This document shows positions 7,280-16,902 of a stretch of DNA of 64,000 nucleotides, piece after piece. The notes under the pieces are model-generated. The model did not search any database and was not told the origin of the DNA. It worked only from the letters and a program-made list of their open reading frames with translations. Position numbers and translations under genes: made by a program. Positions within the stretch are counted from its first letter, which is position 1. The number at the start of each line of letters is the position of its first letter. Origin of the DNA: VAZQ01 sp035293945 (GTDB lineage: Bacteria; Pseudomonadota; Alphaproteobacteria; Rhizobiales; Xanthobacteraceae); the NCBI GenBank assembly GCA_035293945.1, contig DATGLV010000037.1:62001-126000 (forward strand), written 5' to 3'.

Positions 7280-9091
7280 ATGGCAAAAGATTCATCGGAA
7301 CTGCATCCGCGCGGGCGGCGCTTTCGCTCGCAATTGTGGTTCGACAATCCTGAAGACCCGGACATGACGGCGCTCTATTTCGAGCGCTATCTCAATTTCG
7401 GCCTGACCAAGCACGAATTGATGTCGGGCCGGCCGATCATCGGCGTCGCCCAGTCGGGCTCCGATCTTTCGCCGTGCAACCGTCATCACCTGCAACTTGC
7501 CGAGCGCGTGCGCGAGGGCATTCGTGATGCGGGCGGGATCGCGCTCGAGTTCCCGACCCATCCGATCCAGGAGACCGGCAAGCGGCCGACCGCGGCGCTC
7601 GACCGCAATCTCTCCTATTTGAGCCTGGTCGAGGTGCTGTTTGGCTATCCGCTCGACGGCGTCGTGCTGACGACGGGTTGCGACAAGACCACGCCGGCCG
7701 CAATCATGGCGGCCGCCACGGTAAACATTCCGGCGATCGTGCTTTCCGGCGGGCCGATGCTCAACGGCTGGTGGAAGGGCGAGCGCGCCGGCTCCGGCAC
7801 GATCAAATGGCAGATGAGCAAGCGCCTCGCGGCCGGCGAGATCGACTATCAGGAATATATCGATGCGGTTGCTGCCTCCGCGCCGTCGATCGGGCATTGC
7901 AACACGATGGGCACGGCCTCGACGATGAATGCGCTGGCCGAAGCGCTGGGCCTCTCGCTGCCGGGCTGCGCCGCGATCCCGGCACCGTATCGCGAGCGCG
8001 GGCAGATTGCGTATGAAACCGGGCGTCGCGCGGTCGAGATCGTGCTCGCCGACCTGAAACCGAGCGATATCCTGACGCGGGACGCTTTCGAGAATGCGAT
8101 TGTCGTCTGCTCGGCAATCGGCGGCTCAACCAACGCGCCGATACACATCAATGCCATCGCCCGCCATATCGGCGTCGAGCTCGAGATCGAGGACTGGGAG
8201 AAGTTCGGCTACGACGTGCCGCTCTTGGTCAATATGATGCCGGCCGGAAAATATCTCGGCGAAGAATATTACCGCGCCGGCGGCCTGCCTGCCGTCATGC
8301 GCGAGCTGATCGCGGCCAAACGCATCCATGAGAACGCCCTCACCATCAACGGCAAGACTTGGGCCGACAACGCGCGTACCGCGGCCACCACCGATGCCGA
8401 CGTGATCCGCCCCTACGCGCAGCCGCTCAAGGCCCAGGCCGGCTTCAAGGTTCTCAAAGGAAATCTGTTTGAATCCGCGATCATGAAGACGAGCGTGATC
8501 TCGGACGAGTTCCGTGCCCGTTATTTGTCGTCACCCGAGGACCCGAACGCCATCGAGGGTCGCGCGGTGGTGTTCGATGGGCCGGAGGATTATCACGCCC
8601 GGATCGATGATCCTTCCCTCGCAATTGACGATGCGACCATTCTGTTCATCCGCGGAGTCGGACCCGTCGGCTATCCGGGCTCGGCCGAGGTGGTGAACAT
8701 GCAGCCGCCGGCCGCGCTGTTGAAGAAAGGGATTTCGTCGCTGCCCTGCATCGGCGACGGACGGCAGTCCGGCACATCGGGCTCGCCCTCGATCCTCAAT
8801 GCCTCACCCGAGGCGGCGGCTGGCGGCGGACTGGCACTGCTCAAGACCGGCGATCGTGTGCGCATCGACTTGAACCGCGGCCGCGCCGACATCCTGATCT
8901 CCGAGGCCGAGCTTGGCGCGCGCCGCGCGGAGCTGGAAGGGCGCGGCGGCTATCCGATACCCGCGAGCCAGACGCCCTGGCAGGAGATCCAACGCGACCT
9001 GGTGGATCAACTGGAGGACGGCATGGTGCTCAAGCCCGCAATCAAATATCAGCGCGTCGCGCAAAAGAGCATCCCGCGGAACAGCCACTGA
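7280..9091 (+). CDS. IlvD/Edd-family dehydratase (sugar-acid or dihydroxyacid dehydratase)
   Basis: The product of about 603 residues carries the cysteine motifs that hold the Fe-S cluster in this family: SDLSPCNRHH, LTTGCDKTTPA and GHCNTMGTASTMNALAEALG. The GDGRQSGTSGSPSILNASPE segment lies near the C-terminus. It catalyses dehydration of a 2,3-dihydroxy acid. The WFDNPEDPDMTALYFERYLN start and LYFERYLNFGL context resemble the arabonate/xylonate dehydratase subgroup more than biosynthetic IlvD, so a sugar-acid substrate is more likely. The ATG at 7280 was chosen because the earlier start lies inside a repeat element. Confidence 0.85.
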   Translation: MAKDSSELHPRGRRFRSQLWFDNPEDPDMTALYFERYLNFGLTKHELMSGRPIIGVAQSGSDLSPCNRHHLQLAERVREGIRDAGGIALEFPTHPIQETGKRPTAALDRNLSYLSLVEVLFGYPLDGVVLTTGCDKTTPAAIMAAATVNIPAIVLSGGPMLNGWWKGERAGSGTIKWQMSKRLAAGEIDYQEYIDAVAASAPSIGHCNTMGTASTMNALAEALGLSLPGCAAIPAPYRERGQIAYETGRRAVEIVLADLKPSDILTRDAFENAIVVCSAIGGSTNAPIHINAIARHIGVELEIEDWEKFGYDVPLLVNMMPAGKYLGEEYYRAGGLPAVMRELIAAKRIHENALTINGKTWADNARTAATTDADVIRPYAQPLKAQAGFKVLKGNLFESAIMKTSVISDEFRARYLSSPEDPNAIEGRAVVFDGPEDYHARIDDPSLAIDDATILFIRGVGPVGYPGSAEVVNMQPPAALLKKGISSLPCIGDGRQSGTSGSPSILNASPEAAAGGGLALLKTGDRVRIDLNRGRADILISEAELGARRAELEGRGGYPIPASQTPWQEIQRDLVDQLEDGMVLKPAIKYQRVAQKSIPRNSH

Positions 9092-9300
9092 ATTTGTGGA
9101 GCAGCCTCTGCGGCCATCCCTCGGGAGAGCCGACCGTCGTGGTGGACCAATCCATGGCCCTGGCCAACCGCCGCATCTCGCCGCGCTGTTTCGGAACGCG
9201 GAGCTCTCGGGCGGCGGTCTCAGTGCATCTCACCTCCGTCAAGGCGCCCGCGCCACACTCTCTTAGGCAGGTCCAATCCCCGCCGGGGCAGCGGCAGCTT

Positions 9301-12300
9301 TCAAGATTGCAGCTTCAGCATTTTCCCCGGCTCGGAGAGAAGCCCAGTCACCGCCTCGACCAGCCGCTCGTCGTCCACCGGCTTGGCGAGCACCGGCATC
9401 TGTTGGAATTCAGCCGGCAATCCGCTCCGACCGTAACCCGTGACGAACACGAAGGGAACTTGACGCTCGGTCAGCGCTTCGGCGATTTTCGCAACCGAGC
9501 GGCCGTGCAGGTTGGCATCCAGCAAAGCGCAATCGAATGAGACGGCTTCCAGTAGCGCGAGGCCCTCGCTCTCCGTGCTCACCGACCGCACATCGCCGGC
9601 GCCAAGCCGCTCCAAGGTATCTACCAGGTCCATAGCAATAAGAGATTCATCCTCCACGACCAGGAGAGATCGACCCGCAAGCGGGGTGCCGGGCTGCGCG
9701 GTTTGCCGCTGCGGCAGCGTGGGCCCCCGCAATCTGGGCTCTTCGGCCACCATCCGCTGCACATCGGAATGCGGGAGCTTCATCGAGATTTTCCAGGTCA
9801 ATCCCTCCGGCTCGATGATCTGCTCGGCCCTCCCGCCCTCGCTTTTGGCGCTCTGCTCGATGAGCGCACTACCGAACCCCCGCCGCGAGAGCGCCGAGAT
9901 CGGCGGCCCGCCGCGCTCGACCCATTGCACGTTGAGCACGTCGCCGGTCACCGTCCAGTTGATAGCCACCCAGCCCCTCGGAGCTGACAGTGCGCCGTAT
10001 TTGACCGAGTTCGTGCCCAACTCATGCAGCATGACGGCGAGATGCACGGCCATTTGCGGCCGCAGCTGAACGGCCGGACCCCAGGCGGTCAGGCGCGCTT
10101 CGTCAACAGCGCCGTGCAGGAGCTGGTCGCGAATCAGCTCGCGCAGATCAGCACCCTCCCAGGTCGTTTCGGTCAGCAGAGCGTGCACACGCGCCAACGA
10201 TTGGATGCGACCGGAAAATCGTCGCACAAACTCCTCCGGGTCCTTGGTGCTCCGCATCGTCTGCTGCGCGACAGCCTGCACGTTCGCCAGAGTGTTCTTG
10301 ACCCGGTGGTTGAGCTCGCGCAGGAGAAGCTGCCGCGTGTTCTCCGCCTCTACTTGCGCTGCAATATCGCGGAAGTAGCAGACGACGCCGAAGGTTCCAT
10401 CGGGCAGAGTGGTGCGATCGACGCGCCATTCGTAATGCTCGATCACGCCCCGATCGGCCCGTAGCTCCGCACGATGCGGCGTATTGTAGGATTCTCCGGT
10501 CGCTAAGGTACGACGAAAGATGGCAGCCACCTCGTCGGCGTATTTCTTCTCCCAAAGGATGTGAATGACCTCGTCGAAGTCGCGGCCGATGATGCCAGCC
10601 GCCATTTCGCCGAAGACAGGAAGAGCGGTCGGGTTCACCTCCCGAATGCGAAAATCGGAATCGACAAGATATATCCCGAGCGGCGCCTGCTTGAACAGCG
10701 TCTCGAACTGGGCCTTACGATATTGCTGTTCCCTTTGGGCATCCCTCCGCATCTTGGCGAGCTTGATATTGGCGCCGACGCGCGCGATCAGCTCGTGCGC
10801 GTTGAATGGCTTCGTCAGATAGTCGTCGGCTCCGGCGTTCAATCCCTCGAGCCGCGCCTCGTCGTCGGCACGCGCCGAGAGAAGGATCACCGGCAGTTCG
10901 GCCAGGGCCGAATTCCTCCTTATGGCGCGCACCAGTCCGAGACCGTCGAGGCGCGGCATCATCACGTCCGCGACCAGCAAGTCAGGCTTGCGTTTGTGAA
11001 TCGCTTCGATGGCCGCTTGGCCATCAGCCACCGCCTGCACATCGAATCGCGAGGACAACAAGCGCCTGACATAGGCGCGCATGTCGGCATTGTCGTCCGC
11101 GAGCAGGACGCGCCCGCCCTCCGCAGGCTGCGGACTGATCGTCAAATCCTCGCCGGGCTGGTGCACAGGCGTTTCGTCACCGGGCAGCCAGCGCAATGCT
11201 TCCACCACATAGGCTTCGGCGTGAACCGCAGTCGACGCCAAGCTGCGCGAGTCGCCTATCCGCTCTCCAGGCAGATGCGCTCGACCAAGCGGGATCGTCA
11301 CCGAGAAGGCAGTACCCCTATCGACCGCGCTCTCGACCTTTATGGATCCTTGGTGAAGCTTGACGAGTTCCTGGACCAGAGCCAATCCGATACCGCTACC
11401 CTCGTGGGTGCGGCTCCTTTGGTTTTCGACGCGATGAAAGCGCTCGAACAGGCGCGGAAGCTCGTGTGCGGGAATGCCGACGCCGGTATCACTGACCCTC
11501 AGCTCGACCTGGCGGTCAACCTGACGCAATCGCACCGCGATCTCGCCCTTGAAGGTGAACTTGAAAGCATTGGAAAGAAGATTGAGCACGATCTTCTCCC
11601 ACATGTCGCGATCGATGTAAGCGCGCTCCGCAAGTGGCGGACAGTCGATGACGAGATGCAGGCCGGCGCGCGCGCAGGCCGACTCGAAGTTACTGGCGAG
11701 CTCGTTCGTGAAGGCGGCCAGGTCGGTGGGCTGATACATTGCCTGCGCTCGTCCGGCCTCGATGCGCGAGAAATCGAGCAGCGAGTTGACAAGCTTGAGC
11801 AGCCGCAACGAATTTCGGTGCGCGACCTCGACCAGTGCCCGGTTGTCTGGAAGCACCTTTTCGGCGGGCTTGCCGAGAATCTCCTCGAGTGGGCTGAGCA
11901 TCAAGGTGAGCGGCGTGCGAAACTCGTGGCTGATGTTGGAGAAGAACAGCGTTTTGGCGCGATCGATCTCGGCCAGAGCCTCGGCGCGCCGGCGCTCATC
12001 CTCGTAGGCCTGCGCATTCGCGAGGCTAGCCGCGATCTCGCCGGCGACGAGAGTGAGAAATCCGCGGTAAGCGTCATCGAATTGCCTAAACGGATTCAAG
12101 CCGGCAACCAGCACGCCATGGCGGCCGGTCTCGCCGCGAGCCGGGATGGGAATGAGTGCAGCCTGTTGTGGGCCCTTGTCCCACGCGCCTTTCGGAAAGC
12201 TCGAGCCAAAGCGCGCTTCGAGATCGTCCAGCACGCGCGGGGTCTGATCGGAGATGACCTCGGCGAGCGGCCAAGTCGCGGTATCGCCGGCTGTGACTCG

Positions 12301-12990
12301 TTGCGGAAATGCGGGATGCCGATAGCCGAGTGGCGTCCATCCGACCAGCGAAAGACCTTTGCCATCGGGCTCCGCGAAGTAGATCGACGCAAAAGGCAAG
12401 TCCCGCTGGTTGGTCGCAAGCGCGCGCGCGGTCTGCTCGTAAACTTGCCGCAGCGTCCGTGACTCGGCGCCTGCCGCCGCTATCTCCCGGAGTAAGCCCA
12501 ACTGGCGCTCGCCGATCACACGTCGGGTATCATCGGTATTGGCGCAGATGATACCGCCGGGTCTCCCCTGATCATCTGGTATAGGGCTATAGGAGAAGGT
12601 GTAATAGGTCTCCTCGGGATAGCCGCTGCGCTCCATGATGAGCAGTTGCGCCTCGACGTAGGTCCCCTCGTCGCCTCCCATCGCGGTCGCAAGCATCGGA
12701 CCAATGTTGGGCCAAATCTCCCGCCAAACCTCTCTGGCAGGCCGCCCGAGCGCCCATGGGTGCTTGCCGCCGATAATCGCCTTGTAAGGGTCATTGTAGA
12801 GCTTGAGCAGATCACCTCCCCAGCCGATCCAGATCGGCTGGCGCGAGGTGAGCATTATCCGGGTGGCGGTCTTGAGACCTTGCGGCCAGTCGGGCAGCGG
12901 GCCGAGGGCGGTGGACGACCAGTCGAGGGCGCGGATGCGCTCGCCCATTTCGCCGCCGCCGACGACAAACGAGAGGCTGTCATAGCTCAT
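9301..12990 (-). CDS. Hybrid sensor kinase with two kinase cores (HisKA and HWE) and two receiver domains
   Basis: With the ATG at 12990 the protein has 1229 residues. Visible in order: PAS-like sensor (about 1-160), GAF (about 165-325), HisKA with phospho-acceptor His355 in FFSNISHEFRTPL, HATPase (about 460-570, SDTGVGIP, GSGIGLAL), receiver with Asp675 (DLLVADVMMPRLDG), PAS (about 760-880), an HWE/HisKA_2 core with His895 in LRELNHRVKNTLAN, and a C-terminal receiver with Asp1158 (CALLDANLHG). It probably integrates several signals in a phosphorelay. A perfect EcfG-type promoter at 13090-13114 lies just upstream and excludes the ATG at 13116 as start. Confidence 0.85.
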   Translation of the reverse strand: MSYDSLSFVVGGGEMGERIRALDWSSTALGPLPDWPQGLKTATRIMLTSRQPIWIGWGGDLLKLYNDPYKAIIGGKHPWALGRPAREVWREIWPNIGPMLATAMGGDEGTYVEAQLLIMERSGYPEETYYTFSYSPIPDDQGRPGGIICANTDDTRRVIGERQLGLLREIAAAGAESRTLRQVYEQTARALATNQRDLPFASIYFAEPDGKGLSLVGWTPLGYRHPAFPQRVTAGDTATWPLAEVISDQTPRVLDDLEARFGSSFPKGAWDKGPQQAALIPIPARGETGRHGVLVAGLNPFRQFDDAYRGFLTLVAGEIAASLANAQAYEDERRRAEALAEIDRAKTLFFSNISHEFRTPLTLMLSPLEEILGKPAEKVLPDNRALVEVAHRNSLRLLKLVNSLLDFSRIEAGRAQAMYQPTDLAAFTNELASNFESACARAGLHLVIDCPPLAERAYIDRDMWEKIVLNLLSNAFKFTFKGEIAVRLRQVDRQVELRVSDTGVGIPAHELPRLFERFHRVENQRSRTHEGSGIGLALVQELVKLHQGSIKVESAVDRGTAFSVTIPLGRAHLPGERIGDSRSLASTAVHAEAYVVEALRWLPGDETPVHQPGEDLTISPQPAEGGRVLLADDNADMRAYVRRLLSSRFDVQAVADGQAAIEAIHKRKPDLLVADVMMPRLDGLGLVRAIRRNSALAELPVILLSARADDEARLEGLNAGADDYLTKPFNAHELIARVGANIKLAKMRRDAQREQQYRKAQFETLFKQAPLGIYLVDSDFRIREVNPTALPVFGEMAAGIIGRDFDEVIHILWEKKYADEVAAIFRRTLATGESYNTPHRAELRADRGVIEHYEWRVDRTTLPDGTFGVVCYFRDIAAQVEAENTRQLLLRELNHRVKNTLANVQAVAQQTMRSTKDPEEFVRRFSGRIQSLARVHALLTETTWEGADLRELIRDQLLHGAVDEARLTAWGPAVQLRPQMAVHLAVMLHELGTNSVKYGALSAPRGWVAINWTVTGDVLNVQWVERGGPPISALSRRGFGSALIEQSAKSEGGRAEQIIEPEGLTWKISMKLPHSDVQRMVAEEPRLRGPTLPQRQTAQPGTPLAGRSLLVVEDESLIAMDLVDTLERLGAGDVRSVSTESEGLALLEAVSFDCALLDANLHGRSVAKIAEALTERQVPFVFVTGYGRSGLPAEFQQMPVLAKPVDDERLVEAVTGLLSEPGKMLKLQS

Positions 12991-13089
12991 GGGACGGGTT
13001 CCGCTTGGGCCCTCGAGAGGAGGATATAGCCTGGGAAAAACGATCTGCTCGCGTGCAGCGGCCCTCGCGCGCACCTCGCGCGGCGACCA

Positions 13090-13114
13090 AACGTCCACAA
13101 TTTCGTTTGGTTCC
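13090..13114 (-). promoter_or_regulatory. EcfG-type general stress promoter before the hybrid kinase
   Basis: Minus strand GGAAC (13114-13110), 16-nt spacer, CGTT (13093-13090). This matches the alphaproteobacterial EcfG consensus exactly, with a start expected near 13082 and the kinase ATG at 12990. Confidence 0.65.
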
Positions 13115-13399
13115 ATGTGCGGATCGGCCGAAACTCTCCTCTCTCAGGGCTCCCTGCGATTTGCTTGATACTCACGTCCTTGGCATCCGCCGGCACGCCG
13201 GTGGGGCTCGCCGCCTCAACCTCGACTCGCCGCGAGCAAGTCGCCATAAAGCGGGTCGCGGCGCGGGTGCCGCGGCACGACATTTTCGGCACACCCGACA
13301 AGAACTCCAAATCGGCAGCACCAGCGAACCATCGGCGCAAGAATCCGCCAACTGCCGCCGCCTCTTCAATTTTCCGAGACGCGCATAGCGACCGTCGGT

Positions 13400-13846
13400 T
13401 TATGCATCTGCGCGTCCGCGCTCGCGACGCGTCCACTCGGTGGCAAGCCCGGTGGCCAAACCGGCAAGCAACGCAACCGGCATAAGCCGCCGCCAGCCGA
13501 TCGTGTTCCCGAGCCTCAGCCCGGTGGCGATCACCGGAAGAGTGGCGGCAAGCGGCGGGGTCGCAAGCAGCGCACGTTCGGCAATTTCGCGCGTTCGCTT
13601 TTTGGCCAGCTTCGTCCAGATCATGGCGACGACGAACAGCGCAGCAAAAACCAAGCACATCCCGATGGCCGTTTTCGTGGCGCCGAAACCGAGCCAATCA
13701 GAACAAACAAAAAAAACAGCAATCAGAAACAGGATTGCCGTGGCAGAGCCAAGCATCGCCTGCACCACATAGCCGATCACAACACCTGCATTCAGCCCGC
13801 TTCTGGCCTGCGCAGCATTTGCAACGTAGCGAGCCAGCGCGTTCAT
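13400..13846 (-). CDS. Small integral membrane protein (holin-like fold possible)
   Basis: The 148-residue protein starts MNALARYVANAAQARSGLNA and has hydrophobic segments around residues 15-45 (VVIGYVVQAMLGSATAILFL), 58-80, 95-115 and 122-137. A charged KLAKKRTREIAERALL linker is followed by a basic tail. The arrangement resembles small phage-holin superfamily III or CsbD-associated membrane proteins found next to stress genes. No phage genes are nearby, so a lysis role is unlikely. It lies downstream of the csbD-like gene on the same strand with a hairpin between them. Confidence 0.6.
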   Translation of the reverse strand: MNALARYVANAAQARSGLNAGVVIGYVVQAMLGSATAILFLIAVFFVCSDWLGFGATKTAIGMCLVFAALFVVAMIWTKLAKKRTREIAERALLATPPLAATLPVIATGLRLGNTIGWRRLMPVALLAGLATGLATEWTRRERGRADA

Positions 13847-13861
13847 GAATTCATCCTCGTT

Positions 13862-13889
13862 GTCCGGGAGCAGCTTGGGGCTCCCGGAC
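13862..13889 (-). terminator. Hairpin between the csbD-like and membrane protein genes
   Basis: A perfect 10-bp inverted repeat, GTCCGGGAGC and GCTCCCGGAC, with an 8-nt loop. It sits between the csbD-like stop (13927) and the next start (13846) and could terminate or attenuate transcription. No T tract follows. Confidence 0.4.
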
Positions 13890-13926
13890 GTCAGACACCT
13901 TAACAAATAAGCGCAGGCGGACGCGA

Positions 13927-14244
13927 CTAGAGAGGCCGGTGTGTCCGGCCGAGCAGCCAGCCCAGGCCAAGAGCTATGCACGTGGCGGTGTAGGGCTGCG
14001 TCTCGATCAGACGGCGCAGGCTGCCCTCAAACGAAGTTGCAGAGTTCTTCACGGTGTCGCGCGCGCTCCCGGCGATCTCGGCCGCGCTATCGCGCGCTTG
14101 ACCATATAGGTCCTGTGCAGCTCCCTTCACTTGGTTCATCACTCCATCCGCTTCGGTCTTGCTGTCGCCGAGGACCCGTCCGACGCTCTCCTGCGCCTTT
14201 CCACCCATGTTCCTCGCCGTCCCGGCAATGCGATTCTCATCCAT
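13927..14244 (-). CDS. CsbD-family stress response protein with C-terminal membrane anchor
   Basis: The 105-residue product has the CsbD signature near its start (NRIAGTARNMGGKAQESVGR, then LGDSKTEADGVMNQVKGAAQ), a repetitive amphipathic region of the type AQDLYGQARDSAAEIAGSAR, and a C-terminal hydrophobic stretch around residues 82-98 (PYTATCIALGLGWLLGR). Family members are general-stress proteins of unknown biochemical role. A GGAGAGG site precedes the ATG at 14244. A near-consensus EcfG promoter (14317-14342, minus) lies upstream, which fits the family's regulation. Confidence 0.8.
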   Translation of the reverse strand: MDENRIAGTARNMGGKAQESVGRVLGDSKTEADGVMNQVKGAAQDLYGQARDSAAEIAGSARDTVKNSATSFEGSLRRLIETQPYTATCIALGLGWLLGRTHRPL

Positions 14245-14316
14245 GATCCTCTCCAGCAAAGGATTGATACTCGAAGGGCCGACCGGCGCGATGTCCGCAG
14301 CCCATGCCGGCAGAGC

Positions 14317-14342
14317 AACACCGGTCAGCACACTCCAGTTCC
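14317..14342 (-). promoter_or_regulatory. Near-consensus EcfG-type promoter before csbD
   Basis: Minus strand GGAAC (14342-14338), 17-nt spacer, TGTT (14320-14317), one mismatch from CGTT. It lies about 70 nt upstream of the csbD-like ATG. Confidence 0.4.
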
Positions 14343-14456
14343 CGCCTTGGGTGGGCGCGCCCACGAAATGCGCAAGCGTCCCTGCAGGGAGGCGGCGCTC
14401 CGTCTCCCGGCCCGAACTGAGCCGCGGTGAAGGACTTCCAAATTCCCGCAAATCCT

Positions 14457-14481
14457 GGAACCTTTCGCTTCTGCTTGCGTT
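14457..14481 (+). promoter_or_regulatory. EcfG-type general stress promoter before the PAS/GAF kinase
   Basis: GGAAC (14457-14461), 16-nt spacer, CGTT (14478-14481). The kinase ATG is at 14587, so the leader would be about 95 nt. Confidence 0.65.
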
Positions 14482-14586
14482 TCGCGCCATAGGGGGAATA
14501 GGGGTAGGGCCGGCCGCGGGGGGTTCTGGGTTTCCGCGCTGTCGCTCGGCTATTGGAAGAGTTCGCGTGCAGCACCGGGATTTTCA

Positions 14587-16893
14587 ATGAGCATCGATCA
14601 AGCGGGGGCGGTACTTGAGCAAGAAGACTTGCTCGGGATGAAGCCGGAGCTTGGACTGATGAACGGCGCCCTAGCCATACCCCGCCGCGACCACGACAGG
14701 TTTGCTGACGTCCTCGACTTCGCCCCGGTCGGCATCGCGGAGGTCGGCGGGGACGGTAGGCTGCTGCGCGTCAACGCGCATCTTGCCGGGCTCTTGGGCT
14801 GCGCGCCCGCCGATCTTGTCGGCCGCTCGATCTTCGATCCGATGCTGGCGGAGGAGACGGAGGAGGACCAGGCGCAATTCCAGCGGCAGGTCCGTGGCGA
14901 GATCGATCAGTACGCCATCGAGAAGCGCCTGCGCCGGCCCTACGGAGGCCGACTATGGACTTCTATCGTCTCGTCGAGCATCCGCGATGACGAGGGCCAC
15001 TTTCTCTACGCTATTCGTGTCCAGCACGATATCACGGGGCGCAAGATCGCCGAGCAGGAGCTCGAACGGCGGGCCGAGCAGCAGGCCGCCTTGCATGAGT
15101 TTGCGGAAGGGCTGCAACAGGCCGACGGGATCGAGGACATATACACGCGAGCCGTTACCGCGATCACCCGGGCGCTCCGCTGCGACCGCGCTGCAATCCT
15201 TCTCGCCGACCGTTTCGGTGTGATGAGATTTGTCGCGTCCCGCGGACTGTCCCAGATCTACCGAAACGCCGTCGAGGGCCACTCGCCCTGGGAGCGCGAC
15301 GCACGCGACCCCGAGCCGATCTGCATACCGGACATCGACCTCGCCGAGCTTTCTGAGGACCTTAAGTCAACCGTGCGCGCCGAGGGCATCCGGGCGCTCG
15401 CGTTCATTCCGGTTCTGGCCAGCGGTTGCCTGATCGGAAAGTTCATGACCTACCATGACCACCCCCATCTTTACACGCGGGCCGAGATCGATCTTGCGCG
15501 CACAATCGCCCGACAGCTTGGGCTGGCGATCGAACATACCCGCGCCGCGCAAGCGTCTCGGCAGCTGGTCGCTATCGTTGAATCATCCCACGATGCCATC
15601 GTCAGCAAAGACTTGAACGGCATCATCGCCACATGGAACCGGGGCGCCGAGCGGCTGTTCGGCTACACGGCCGAAGAGGTGGTGGGCAAGTCCGTCACCA
15701 TCATCATTCCGCCCGACCGGCTGGATGAGGAGCCGCAGATTCTCGCGCGCATCCGCCGCGGCGAACTGGTCGACCACTTCGAGACGGTCCGGGTGCGCAA
15801 GGACGGCCGGCGCATCGATGTCTCGCTGACGATTTCGCCGGTTCGCGACGAAGAAGGCCGCATTGTCGGGGCTTCAAAAATTGCCCGCGACATAACCGAG
15901 CAGAAGATCATGGAAGCCAAATTGCGCGACAGCGAGCGTTGGCTCAAGGATCTGCTCTCCGCCATTCCGGCCGCGATCTACACCACGGATGCACGAGGGA
16001 AGATCACCTATTACAATCAAGCCGCGGTCGAGCTCGCCGGCAGGACCCCGGAACTGGGCAGCGATGAATGGTGCGTCACCTGGAAGCTCTACAAGCCCGA
16101 CGGCACGCGTTTGCCACACGACGAATGCCCGATGGCGGTCGCCCTCAAAGAGGGACGGGCGATCCGCAACGCCGAGGCAGTGGCGGAACGGCCCGACGGG
16201 TCGCGCGTTCCCTTCATTCCGTACCCGACGCCGCTGCGTGATGCTTGCGGCAACATAGTCGGCGCCATCAACATGCTGGTCGACATCAGCGAGCGAAAAC
16301 AGGCCGAAACCCAACAGCGTATCCTCTTCAACGAGCTCAATCACCGCGTCAAGAACAACATGCAGATGTTGCAAGCGCTGCTGCACATCGCGGGCCGAAA
16401 GGCCAGCAGCCGCGAAGCCCAGGCCGTGCTCAATGAGGCGAGCGGCCGTGTCGCCGCGATGGCGGCTGCGCAGCAGATCCTCTACGGCACCAAGGACGCG
16501 ACGCGCTACGGCGCGTCCGCATTCATCGAGGCTGTATGCAACAACGCCAAATCGGCGCTCGCGGGCGATATCGATATCGCCAACGAAGCCGAAGACCTCG
16601 AGCTCTCAAACGATACCGCGATGCCTTTGGCGCTGATCCTCAACGAGCTCTTGACCAATGCGGCCAAGCACGGGAGCAACGGGAATGGCCGGCCGGTCAT
16701 TCGGGTCGGCCTTGTACGCGAGAGCGACGCGTTCTGCCTGTATGTGGAGGACGAAGGACCTGGCTTTGATCTGGATGCGGTGCGGGCCCGATCATCAGGC
16801 CTGCAACTCATTACCGGTCTTGCGGGTCAATTACGCGGAAAGTTTACCGTGACGAAGGGCAATCGCACTCGTTGCAGCGTCCAGTTTTCCTGA
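14587..16893 (+). CDS. PAS/GAF sensor histidine kinase of the HWE/HisKA_2 type
   Basis: The 768-residue protein shows PAS (about 40-150, DFAPVGIAEVGGDGRLLRVN), GAF (about 165-320), a second PAS (about 325-440, SSHDAIVSKDLNGIIATWNR), a third PAS (about 450-570), then the HWE/HisKA_2 core with His586 in FNELNHRVKNNMQML. An ATPase domain follows with ILNELLTNAAKHG and DEGPGFD. No membrane segment is seen, so it is probably a cytoplasmic sensor of light, redox or metabolites. It is followed at 9 nt by a receiver gene, whose TGAGGG binding site overlaps this stop codon, suggesting an operon. Confidence 0.9.
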   Translation: MSIDQAGAVLEQEDLLGMKPELGLMNGALAIPRRDHDRFADVLDFAPVGIAEVGGDGRLLRVNAHLAGLLGCAPADLVGRSIFDPMLAEETEEDQAQFQRQVRGEIDQYAIEKRLRRPYGGRLWTSIVSSSIRDDEGHFLYAIRVQHDITGRKIAEQELERRAEQQAALHEFAEGLQQADGIEDIYTRAVTAITRALRCDRAAILLADRFGVMRFVASRGLSQIYRNAVEGHSPWERDARDPEPICIPDIDLAELSEDLKSTVRAEGIRALAFIPVLASGCLIGKFMTYHDHPHLYTRAEIDLARTIARQLGLAIEHTRAAQASRQLVAIVESSHDAIVSKDLNGIIATWNRGAERLFGYTAEEVVGKSVTIIIPPDRLDEEPQILARIRRGELVDHFETVRVRKDGRRIDVSLTISPVRDEEGRIVGASKIARDITEQKIMEAKLRDSERWLKDLLSAIPAAIYTTDARGKITYYNQAAVELAGRTPELGSDEWCVTWKLYKPDGTRLPHDECPMAVALKEGRAIRNAEAVAERPDGSRVPFIPYPTPLRDACGNIVGAINMLVDISERKQAETQQRILFNELNHRVKNNMQMLQALLHIAGRKASSREAQAVLNEASGRVAAMAAAQQILYGTKDATRYGASAFIEAVCNNAKSALAGDIDIANEAEDLELSNDTAMPLALILNELLTNAAKHGSNGNGRPVIRVGLVRESDAFCLYVEDEGPGFDLDAVRARSSGLQLITGLAGQLRGKFTVTKGNRTRCSVQFS

Positions 16894-16902
16894 GGGCGCC
16901 GC

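Larger units (their letters stand above)
14245..14586. other. Divergent intergenic region with stress promoters
   Basis: It separates csbD (minus) from the PAS/GAF HWE kinase (plus) and holds one perfect plus-strand EcfG site and one near-perfect minus-strand site. No gene is seen. Confidence 0.55.

Noticed and set aside
10561..12462. A 633-residue open frame on the plus strand
   Set aside because: It is antisense to the hybrid kinase, and its composition (arginine-, glutamine- and histidine-rich, no domains) is what codon bias of the minus strand creates.
13400..13846. Phage holin and part of a prophage
   Set aside because: No phage structural, lysis or integrase genes are near; it neighbours a CsbD stress gene.
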